Source: Polytrichum commune
Taxonomy: Eukaryota; Streptophyta; Polytrichopsida; Polytrichales; Polytrichaceae
DNA: 64,000 nucleotides
Direction: 5' to 3'
Assembly (NCBI GenBank): GCA_950295325.1
Contig: OX485803.1
Coordinates: 49,493,554-49,557,553 of the forward strand
Positions 48,150-57,560 of the stretch are shown here, piece by piece. Position numbers and translations under genes: made by a program. The notes under the pieces were generated by a model. That model was not told where the DNA came from, searched no databases, and saw only the letters and a program-made list of their open reading frames with translations. The first letter of the stretch is position 1; every line of letters starts with the position of its first letter.

Positions 48150-49200
48150 TTTTAAGAAATTAAATTAGTTCAAGTATAAATCAACATCTTGAACTTTGTG
48201 GCTGATATATTTCATTTGTTGGCCATGCTATCAAAGATATTTCAATTGAAATTTGTGGATGTTAAAACTGTGGGCAATATTATGCATACTAAGGTCATTC
48301 AAATTTGTATGATGTTCATTGTCGATCATTGTGATTTGAATGTTAATATCTTTAATGAATCCATTGATTGTCATGTTTTGTCCAATTACGGTCTTCACAA
48401 TCGATTCTTGAGCATGTTGCTATCTGAGGTGATTGGATCCATGTTTCAAATCTTCCAAATAACACGGTTTAAACTTGGCATTGATTTGAAGAAAACATTG
48501 ATGTTTTAATTTTTAATTTTTTAATTTTTGCACAAGCTACATGTTCCGACCTTGATGCACGCTTTAGTGATAATGACTTGATTTCATTTTTTAAAATTTG
48601 GAACTAGATTAATATGCCTTTAAGGCAAATGGGGTTGTAAAATTGGTGTATCTTTAAATTAGAGACTTTGTTGGGCTATTATGAGATAGACCGTTCACAT
48701 GGAGACTTCAAACTCCCTCCTCTTGTAGACCAGACAACATGTAAGCGTAAATTTTTAGCCTTTAAACTTCAGTACACTATGGAATGGGTGATAAGAATTT
48801 TAGGAATTTGTGGGGCATGATAAGTTGGAATAATGATTTGCAAGCACGGTACCCCAACCTCCTCATTCCTGCAGAGTTAGCTCATGTGTAATGTGTTTCT
48901 ACAACGATATGTGAGCATGTTTTAAGTGTGCATAATTTGATCAAGACTAGAGTAAGAAACATGTTGGGCAGTAAAAATCTTGAGGCAATGTTGCAAATTG
49001 CCTTAGAAGGGCCAGATGAGGGGATAGATGGCATTATCAGTGACGTTGTCCCACTTTGGAAGAATGACAATAAGTACCGTTTTTTGTGTGCTAATCCTTC
49101 TTATTATTTGAGTTCTCCTAATACACTGCGTGTGAGTGATGTGTCTTGTTCATTTGGGGCAGTTGATACTAACAGCAGTGGTACGCAGATTTCGTGACTT
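48150..49200 (+). pseudogene. hAT-type transposase relic (C-terminal part)
   Basis: Three successive frames carry pieces of one protein. 48,189-48,509 has FVADIFHLLAMLSKIFQLKF and QITRFKLGIDLKK. The next frame has LDARFSDNDLISFFKIW and DQTTCKRKFLAFKLQ (about 48,550-48,780). The third has QARYPNLLIPAELAH, then CEHVLSVHNLIKTRVRNMLG and LEAMLQIALEGPDEG (48,840-49,030). The last corresponds to the hAT C-terminal dimerisation domain (CERxFSxQxxIKTxxRNRL), with Phe to Leu and other changes. Upstream DDE parts are missing. The frame at 49,194-49,427 has no domain. Confidence 0.7.
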
Positions 49201-49680
49201 TCAATACTAACGAACCTCCAGAAAATACTTGGACCCTTTGTGGATTTGAAGGCTACATCCTTGGCCTTAAGATGGTACGGACTTTACCATATTCAACTCA
49301 TGCTAAGGATACTATATGGAAAAAAGAAGAAGGAATGAATGACAATGAAACTCAAAGGGAAAAAAAATGGGGAGGGAAGAAACATCCACCACCAAAATAC
49401 AAAACCGACCCCGTTTTAGACATTTAGGAAACTAGATAAATGAAAAAAGGAATGTCGGCTAATTGCCTAAATACATTAGGAAATGAGGGATATCAAGCGA
49501 TAAAATTTGCACTCTCTATGCCCACTTTTGGGTAAAATTTGGAAAATCCGAGCCACCCCCGAGAAGCTAGGAAATTATCCGTTTTCTCCCCAGAACTCCC
49601 CGGACTCTGATCTAGGCTGGGGCTCTTTTGAGCCGGACCACCCACCGGCCCACCTTTGGCATTAGAATCCCATACCTAGG
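49201..49680. other. Intergenic sequence, no gene seen
   Basis: A lysine-rich 77-codon frame at 49,194-49,427 has no recognisable domain. Otherwise nothing is supported. Confidence 0.4.
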
Positions 49681-49682
49681 TA

Positions 49683-50089
49683 CAGTCTACCCTCTATAAA
49701 TGTTAACCCTCGGGAGTGGATCAAAGGTAACATTTATAGAGGTGTTAACAGTTAACAATTATAAAATTACTTTTTTGAGCAATATACAAATCTTAACATT
49801 TATAAATATAAGCAATTGTGAAGAGTCCTTGTGAGAGAATACCATTCATAAAATTGCAAACCCAATCAAAACTTTATTCAATATCAAGTTTACAAATCAC
49901 GGGTGAAGTATGATGGTTGTATTTCATTCGTTAACATTTATAGAGTCAAATTTACAAAGAAGGGAGTACCATTTTGTTAACAGTTAACACGTTTAACATT
50001 TATAGTGTGCAATATGTGGGGAGTAGAAGAAAGTTAACATTTAGAGAGGGTTAACACTTATAGGTGTAACATTTATAGAGGGTGGACTG
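49683..50089. mobile_element. Emigrant-like (pogo superfamily) MITE
   Basis: A 407-bp element with ends CAGTCTACCCTCTATAAATG and, inverted, CAGTCCACCCTCTATAAATG, flanked by TA on both sides (49,681-49,682 and 50,090-50,091). TA target and CAGT...ACTG ends are diagnostic of pogo-like elements. The CTCTATAAAT block resembles the ends of plant Emigrant/Lemi1 elements as I remember them. The sub-terminal motif TAACATTTATAGAGG recurs several times inside in both orientations. No coding capacity. Confidence 0.8.
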
Positions 50090-50091
50090 TA

Positions 50092-50971
50092 CTAGGTTAC
50101 CACTTTTGATGGGTTTGTGTTTTTTCATTTTCCTGAAGAAAAGTGGGAGTGAAATACATGTAAGTACATATGGGCAAGTGGGGTAAATTGATGAAAGAGT
50201 ATGAATGTGAAAAAGGACCATGTCACATTAGCCTGCCAAACATGGTCTCACTCTCACATAAGTTACAGTGGTAATGATTGGCCTGTGACCCTTTTGTCAT
50301 GTGTGGAACTGCTTTCATTAAATTGAAAGATGTTGACAATTGCTTCCACTCGTCCTCCTTGTCTTGTACTCCGTAAGCCCCACCAAATAACCTTGCCTAC
50401 AAATAAGGGCAACAACGGCGGCAAAATAGACTATGGGTGTTGAGTCAAGTTCCGTGACTAAACCCGTCATTTTAAGCAAACACATTTCACTAATGATAAT
50501 GTTATAATTTATGAATGTTTACTTTTTAAAAATTTGAGCAATTCTTAGGGGATTTCACTGCACCAAAGTATAGTGTAATTGAATTGTGTTTTCTAAAGTT
50601 ATAAGTGTTCAAGGTGTTATGCGTAAATGATCAAAAGCTGACACGAAAACTTCCTAGAAAAGTGGTGGACACTTTTCCAATAGTTTCATTTATAAATGTG
50701 TTTCTTGAGCAACATTTTAGGGTGTTGGTTGTGGGTGGGGTGTTGGATATAATGACAATTATAGACCCAAGGGAGGAGGGTGAAAATGTAGGGAATCATT
50801 GTGTAGTTCACAGATTCATATGTTTAGTCAATTTCACATTTCAATCATGATGGTGACCCTGATTTGATTGTGAGAGACCTGGTTAGAATGAATTAACAAC
50901 AAATTTTTGAGCAAATGTAAAGCGTCGACCACTAATCTTAAATAGACAACCAATGACCCCAAGTTGGGTCA
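50092..50971. other. Flanking host sequence left of the 10.7 kb element
   Basis: AT-rich; the 81-codon frame at 50,605-50,850 has no domain. Ends at the target duplication of the large element. Confidence 0.5.
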
Positions 50972-50982
50972 TTGTGGACTTG
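50972..50982. repeat. Left target-site duplication of the 10.7 kb transposon
   Basis: TTGTGGACTTG, repeated exactly at 61,653-61,663 on the same strand directly outside the two inverted termini. The size (9-11 bp, depending on where the terminus is drawn) matches Mutator-like transposons. Confidence 0.85.
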
Positions 50983-51075
50983 AGGGAAGCTATCTTATAA
51001 GCGATGAGCAATGAGCAGTGAGCGGTGAGCAATAAGACATGAGCAGTGAGCGGTAACATATGAGTAATGAATTCA
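50983..51075 (+). repeat. Left terminal inverted repeat with AGCRRTG units
   Basis: GCTATCTTATAAGCGATGAG is followed by about six AGCAATG/AGCAGTG/AGCGGTG units and GCGGTAACATATGAG. Matches the inverse of 61,590-61,652 apart from unit number and small indels. The repeated heptamer may be the transposase-binding site. Confidence 0.75.
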
Positions 51076-51302
51076 AAAATAGTAAAGGTGCACGGGTTTA
51101 GGGTACATGAACTAAATATAGTACTATATGAATTGAAGATTTTCAATTGTAAAGAGTTCAATTGAAGCAAGAAGGAAGCGTATTACCGTGGATCATTTGA
51201 AATACTTCCAGCCCATTGCTGATTTTTATTATAAAAATCCAAACCAAAACATGTCATATTTTGACATTCAAATATATGGTACTTAATAGACCATTTGCAA
51301 TA

Positions 51303-54300
51303 CTACTCACACTCTACAATACCAACAAGTTCAAGTAGTCGCATGACCTCGTTATAGGTATATGTAGGTGCATGAATGAACTTGTCACTCTCGTAATCCA
51401 CCTTGCACAAAAATCTAAACACATAATAAAGATGTTTACAATACACCCATTTTCCTTTCTTTCCCAATGCATGAGAGGATATTTTCGTGAAATCCGGGCA
51501 TGTGCAATGCGGGATGTCGCCAATTGTGACATGGTAGGTGATATCCTGCTTGGAGACAATGTTGATTATCACTCCAAAGCCCGGATATGGAATGGCAGTG
51601 ACCCCAACCACATAGTAACCCTCCATGAGTCCGGCGCTCTCCCATTTGTTTTTATGATCCGCTAGCGGTGCTGTTGGATTACGACGCACTGTCTTCCCAA
51701 ACCTGAATGTAGGGTGGGCGTCCGGGTTTGGTGGCATAGAAAAATGCGAGCGAGGGATGGGGAGAGTTGCGATTGTTGAAAGCCTACGACGAGGGGACAA
51801 TGCCTCCCTCTGCTGTAGTTGAAATCCAGCATCTTCAAGTGCCAAAACCTCCTCTCGCGAGAAATTGGTACCTATCTTCACCGGCCACGTGTTGGGTACT
51901 ATAGGCCAGTCCAACACATATTTCTTCTTACTGCCACTCACACAACGTTTGATGTCGTCAGGGCAAAACCAAAATTCATACTCCACATTGTTGGGAGAGC
52001 GAAATTCCTTCCTGAGCCCTTTGTATGTTGGAGCAGGTGTGCCATGTTTCCCAGTCCCGACTTTGGCATTGCACATAGTCCCTGTAATGGCTTGCAGTGC
52101 CCAACATCGTTTGGCTGAGTTGGGTGGTAATTTTGCAATGTGCCACTTGGAAGCGAGACAATCTGTCTCTAACACGGATGTAGTATGAGCCACACCATGA
52201 ATTGCAGAACTCAACGATTCCTCTATGCGTTGACGAGTTGCTCGGGTGTTGGGACGAGGAATGGAATAGTTCACTTTGTCGGGTCGATGAGAGTCACAAT
52301 CAGCACCCGGTGGTAGGTTGAGTTTGCGTTTGGTGGAACCAAAGAGCTCTGACCCTTCCAATGCACAATCTCTAGTGTTGACGTCTTCTGCCCCTGGATA
52401 AGACTTCATGGCATCGGCCAACATTTTTGGATCTCCACACCTGGCAACCGCTTTGAGTTTCAAGGATGCTGAATCAGGACCTTTACCATCAGACCCCCCT
52501 TTCAACCATGTCCGGTAATTTGTAATTTGCATGAAGGCACGGATCATGTCGTCCACTGTAGCTTCATATAAACAAGTCATCTTATTGCCGGACTGTTGGA
52601 GCCATTTGTTGTGTACAGTCTCTGCAAAGTTGCATGTTGGTATTTCCACACGCTCTTCTATTGTCATATCCTATGAACAACACACAAATACAATGATAAG
52701 AAAAACATAAGATATATTATATATCAGTGGCAAGATATTGAATGACAGTGAATAATGAAGTTTGATATGTACTTACAAGTAGCATATGACCACCCCATTG
52801 TCTGTAACGAAAGTGCCAAAATCCCAACCACTCTGAAAGGCCAAGGATGCCTTCTTCCGAGGCAGCTCCAGATGACAACCACCAAGAACGAATCACATGG
52901 TACTTAGTCTCAGCGTCGTCCATTGTTTTCACGTCTTTGTAATCCTTACATATTTGTTTGTGTTGAAACTGCAAGGATGGTTTGACATACTTTTGGGTCA
53001 CCTTATCCAAGCTTGCAGACCAATGGAAAAGACATGTACGCTCACGTGCAACCATATGTAGACTTGGATCACCATCCCCATAAATCGCCCTCACCGCATT
53101 CCAATTAGCTTGAGCACTATCAACCATAAACCCTTTGAAGTTTACGTTTGGTACACTATTTTCTGCCATGACAGCATTCAAAATTTTCTAAAAAAGAATT
53201 TGTACTGCACCATCTTCAGATTGTATGTCACAACACGCAATAGTCAACACTTTACAGTATCGATTGTCGTACACATGGCAAGCCATGGTCGTCCAGTTCC
53301 TCAAACGTTTGACATGGTCAAACATAATCCATGAATTCTCCATGTCCCCACCGATTTGCATCCTCTTCACAAGCTCCACACCACTACCTGGAAGGTCTAC
53401 AGACATCTTGAAAACAAACACTTTGTCCTTTGATTGCCCTGGAAACCGACTACCATGGACGAACTTGAAAACAGAGTGGTCTTTGAGTGCCATAATACTA
53501 TCCATAGTTCCCATTCCACTACGCAAAAAACGCTTTGATCCAGATACAAAGTTACGACAATTCGGAGACGCAAGAGTGCTGAATTTGTCCATGACGACCT
53601 CTAGGGATGAACCAACCAAGTGATGGCCTTCGACATTTGCGGGAGATTTGAGAAGGTAATCGGCCAAGAATTGTTTGTTTGCTGCCATAAGTATGGCTGA
53701 ATTTTTGGTTGTAGGTGTTTTTAATACTTCATTTGCAACGCACTGGTATGCCATGTCCAATGACTCACGGCATGTGCCATTGGCCACAAGGTGATCATGT
53801 ACACTAATATGAATGTAAGCCCTGGACATTCCAACAGATGTGGAGTGGATGTATATGATTCGAGCATGACATAAAGCAATGCACACAGGTGTGGAACGAC
53901 ATACCTTACACTCGACAGTGGACCTAGTGGGAGGAACATTACCCACAGCAAATGGGAGAGGAGTTGAACCGGCCCATTCAGTGTTGTTCCGGAGGCCCCC
54001 ATTGCGATTCATGTAATTACAGTAGTCATTAGGACATTGGAGATGACCAGCACAAGTAGAGCGCCGGAAGAACAATCCAAAATCATTTTGGATATTGGTG
54101 GTTTTGGTGGTGCACCAAGGGTGACCGTCGCACATCTTGTCCATGCCGTCCATTGAGCGGCCATACGTACTTGGAACTTTAAATACCACAGGGGGTAAGA
54201 GAAACAAAACATCCCCATTAAAAGAAGATGGTAAGTACTTGACATCACGAACATCTATACTATCAAAATCAATGGATACGAGATCTGACTTTGATTTTTT

Positions 54301-54909
54301 TCTTGACTTTGTCAGCTTCAAGGCATCAACTATAGTCAACCCTGTAGATGAAGGTGAAGGGTGTAGTGGAGGACGTTGAGAGGGTGAGATTAGGGGAACC
54401 ACTCTTTTGTACATAAGACCGCAAAGAAATTTGGATACATGTATAGGAAGTTGCGAAGAAGTAGAATGAACACCTTTAAATGGAAACGGCGATGTGTTTG
54501 AAAGATCAACAGATGCACAAATGTCATCTTCTGAATCCGATAGCACAAACACACTATCATCAATGGGTTCTACCTTAACATGTGCGGTAGAGGGAATTTG
54601 AACTATGGATGTACCGGATTCGTTTGTCAATATGACAGTAGAAGCTATCTGAGACTCAGAAAGACCTATCACCCTATATGAACCAGGTCCTAAGTTCCAC
54701 ATAAAACCAACCTCTGTTCTGTTTTTTTGAACCAAAATTGTTTCATACACCTCTCCATCTACAGAGTACATTTCCTGCTCTAAATACATTGAGCCTATCT
54801 GGAGGTTGAATCTCAAACTAAATAAATCCTCTGAAACACTCACATGACCATCATCTTGAAGTGGCAAAATGAAGGGAACAAAAGATCCATGAGCTCTAAT
54901 GGTAGCCAT
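51303..54909 (-). pseudogene. Mutator-like transposase with SWIM zinc finger (one in-frame stop)
   Basis: Two exons: 54,909-52,777 and 52,670-51,303, joined in phase 0 across a 106-bp GTAAGT...CATAG intron (52,776-52,671), 1,166 codons in all. Seen in order: variable N-terminus with a ψKxE site (VKVE, 111-114) and VFVLSDSEDD (120-129, SUMO-interaction-like); Cys/His cluster (C260, H263, C266, C286, H289, C292, C297); DDE-like core with YCKVLTIACCD, GFMVDSAQANW (Asp ~597) and CLFHW (626-630); C-terminal SWIM finger CxC...CxH (1100, 1102, 1122, 1124). Family knowledge: SWIM fingers and this layout occur in plant MULE/FAR1-type transposases. A TAG at 53,190-53,188 interrupts codon 574, where TGG (Trp) would fit the local reading. 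Otherwise the frame is open. The start ATG has a TATA box about 55 bp upstream. Confidence 0.8.
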
Positions 54910-55323
54910 GGAAAATAGAAAAATGAATTGAAGAAGACATCACAAAAATTTTGGGTGAATGTTATTTTTATATAGAGGTGTGTGATGAAGTGAATGAAAT
55001 TGAAAACACGTGATACAATAATGGATGGTGATGAAAGCGTGTGATATCATAGCATCTAATAATATGGAAGTAAACATATCATAATAATAGTTAGAGAATA
55101 TTTATGAGCAAGATACACACAAAACAGCGAGGCTAGGGTGTCAGAAACTTTTGGACCCTATAATAAAAATAGAAACAAAATGAAAGACGCGTTGAAATAT
55201 TTCATTCATTGGATGCCAATTGCAACATGAATGATCGTAATACACGCCGGATTTATGTGGGATAGACACATTAGAAGAATAAATGATAGTGGACTGATGG
55301 AGGACACATTATAGACACCAACG
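54910..55323. promoter_or_regulatory. Divergent intergenic promoter region
   Basis: A 414-bp gap between the starts of the two oppositely directed genes of the transposon. It must hold both promoters. A co-regulated pair is likely but not shown. It contains none of the palindromes, which lie further downstream in the intron of the rightward gene. Confidence 0.5.
54966..54974 (-). promoter_or_regulatory. TATA box for the transposase gene
   Basis: The minus strand reads TATATAAAA, 57-65 bp upstream of the ATG at 54,909, a normal plant TATA-to-start distance. The whole 54,910-55,323 gap is the shared divergent promoter region. For the rightward gene the only AT-rich candidate is CTATAATAAAAAT near 55,158, about 165 bp before its start. 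Confidence 0.55.
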
Positions 55324-55671
55324 ATGGTGGAGGATGTAAAGAGAACAACCGTGAGGCCGAAGAGAAGGCGTAGGAAAGCTTTGTATTTTACTTCTGAGAA
55401 AAAGAGGTTCAGACTGAGTGTAGGAAAGAGGAATGCAAACAAGGAAGGGAAAAGAAACATGTTGAATACGATAGTAGAAACTGTGAAAGCATTGGATTTT
55501 GATATGATGGAGGGTGATGAAGGTGCACATGCAGACGATCGTATATCGGAGTCGGAAATGAAGACGAGTTCAAAGAAGACAACAAACAAAAAGGTAAGTC
55601 AACGATATTGTTGGGCATATGCTTTAGTTTGTTCAAAGTAGTCAATTAAACAAAAACTTTATTTAGAATGA

Positions 55672-55850
55672 TCTATGCACACTTGCGTAGGAAAACCTAT
55701 GTATCCAACCTACTGTATTTCCTACCTAACCACTAGCTCATTAGGGGATAGCACCAGTCAATGCAACCAACTAGATTCGAACCCAAGTTGGAGCAAACCG
55801 AAACATCAGTCTCTTTAGACAACTCGCATCCATAGGTGGATGTCTATACC
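55672..55850 (-). mobile_element. Possible tRNA-derived SINE, copy 2, inside the transposon
   Basis: The minus strand carries GGTTCGAATC (complement of 55,774-55,783) and the same surrounding blocks as 47,840-48,015 (GAGCTAGTG, GGTGCTATCCC, GACATCCACCT). Its presence inside the first intron shows that the element was long enough resident, or its ancestor was, to receive an insertion. Confidence 0.45.
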
Positions 55851-55975
55851 ATTTTTTCTTACACTTTTATACATTTGTCGATGGTATGAGAGCAGTGAAT
55901 CCTTGGAATATCGGCGGCCCACCCGAAAAGCATTTCTGACGACGAGTTAGAAAGCTTAAAAGATAGGAGGGAAAA

Positions 55976-56392
55976 CCCTGTGCGTTAACGCACAGGGTTG
56001 TTTACGCTTTCTAAGTCGCTCCCTAATACCATGTGCGTTAACGCACAGGGTGGTTTAGGGTTTGTGAGTCGCAACCTAATACCCTGTGCGTTAACGCACA
56101 GGGTTTTCCCTCGTAACTTTTAGGGTATCTAAATCGCTCCCTAATACCCTGTGCGTAAACGTACAGGGTTGTTTAGGGTTACTAAGTCGCTCCCCAATAC
56201 CCTGTGCGTTAACGCACGGGGTTGTTTACGTTGTGTAAGTCGCTGGTACATACCCTGTGCGTTAACGCACAGGGTTTTCCCTCGTAACTTTTAGGGTATC
56301 TAAGTCGCTCCCTAATACCCTGTGCGTCAACGCACATGGTTGTTTAGGGTTTCTAAGTCGCTGCCTAATACCCTGTGCGTTAACGCACAAGG
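55976..56392. repeat. Palindrome array 1 (8 sites)
   Basis: Eight 22-bp sites with core GTGCGTTAACGCAC and flanks CCCT/AGGG start at 55,976, 56,029, 56,082, 56,147, 56,200, 56,253, 56,318 and 56,371. Spacings are 53, 53, 65, 53, 53, 65 and 53. Sites 1, 3 and 6 are perfect palindromes; the others have one or two changes. Linkers are related (TAAGTCGCTCCCTAATA), so the array grew by tandem duplication, apparently of a three-site unit of 171 bp. Confidence 0.9.
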
Positions 56393-56853
56393 TATGTACC
56401 AGCGACTTAGAATGTCTAAAAGTAAAACAAATAGCTATTGTATAAATTGAAAACGCCATGTAAAGTGTTGAAACTAAAAATTTGTTCAAAATGGGGTTAG
56501 AATGTAAAAAATGAATAATATGCCTACTGAGATATTCATGTAGTATGTGACAGGAGCTAAAAAATGACCAAAAATAGTCAAATATTTTTTTGTGCCCAGA
56601 AATCCAAAATATACGAGGTGCCCAAAAACAATGAAATAGATAGAAGAATAAGTAAAGAGAACGATATTAAAAACAAAAAAAATATTAGAGAAAGTTGTAG
56701 CCACGGAGATTTAGATAATTTACAATAATTTTATTAATTTTTCGGACACGATTAGTATTATTTATAAATTTTACAAGTTTTGGCAAATCTACCAATTCCA
56801 GACAATTTTAGACATAAACAAAAAAAAAAACTTTTTCAAACCTTTGGCATAGA

Positions 56854-57072
56854 CCCTGTGCGTTAACGCACAGGGTCTATGCTAGGAACTTTCATACATA
56901 TGTAGTCAAGTGCATAGACCCTGTGCGCTAACGCACATGGTCTACGCCCACAACTTTGGTAGGCCTCAAAGCTAGGCGCGTAGACCTTGTGCGTTAACGC
57001 ACAGGGTCTATACCCGCAACTTTGGTAGGCCTCAAAGTTAGGGGCATAGACCCTGTGTGTTAACGCACAGGG
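56854..57072. repeat. Palindrome array 2 (4 sites)
   Basis: Four sites of the same palindrome start at 56,854, 56,919, 56,985 and 57,051 (spacing 65, 66, 66). The first is perfect. Linkers (CAACTTTGGTAGGCCTCAAA) are unrelated to those of array 1, although the 22-bp site is the same. That argues that the site itself, not just a duplicated unit, is maintained. Confidence 0.9.
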
Positions 57073-57164
57073 TCTACCATAGTTGTTTAGGGTAAGCCGC
57101 TACCCTAATCACACAGTACTTAAACTACCAAAGTCACACCTTAAATTTTTTTTTGTCATTCTTC

Positions 57165-57560
57165 CTCTTGTTGGTGGTTCTTTGTTGTTGTGGTGGCTGC
57201 TGCTATTGCTGCTCTTCTTCTCTTGTTTTTGCTCATGTGTTGCCACTACTTCTAATGTTGTTCCTATTGGTTTAGGTGGTATTAGTTCATATACTAATCT
57301 ATTGTTCTTATTGTTGTTGTTTGTGCTGCTGCTGTTATTGGTGTTGTTGTTGTTGATGTTGTTGTTGGTGTTGTTGGTGTTGGTGCTGGTGTTGCTGGTG
57401 GTGGTGTTGCTGGTGTTGCTGGTGCTACTGTTGTTCCTATTCCTACTGCTGGAGTTGGTGTTGCTGTTTGTCTGGCTGGACGTGGTGCTGTCTTGTTTTG
57501 TGCTGTTCTTCTACTATTGGTGTTGGTATTGCTGTTGGTACAGGTACTGTTTTTTCTCTA
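57165..57560 (+). repeat. TTG/GTT trinucleotide-rich tract
   Basis: Imperfect GTTGTTGTTGGTGTTGCTGG-type repeat near the end of the proposed first intron. It opens frames reading poly-Leu or Gly/Ala/Val (181 codons at 57,083-57,628), which I regard as repeat artefacts, not a membrane protein. Confidence 0.7.

Noticed and set aside
51372-52188. Plus-strand frames over the transposase
   Set aside because: They are shadows of the well-supported minus-strand transposase exon.
55206-55645. Minus-strand frames of 127, 73 and 78 codons over the first exon of the methyltransferase gene
   Set aside because: They overlap the plus-strand exon, whose donor site and phase fit the downstream gene; the peptides show no domain.
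55976-57072. Regularly spaced palindromes as a CRISPR array
   Set aside because: The setting is eukaryotic, linkers are related to each other rather than unique, spacing differs, and no cas-like genes are present.
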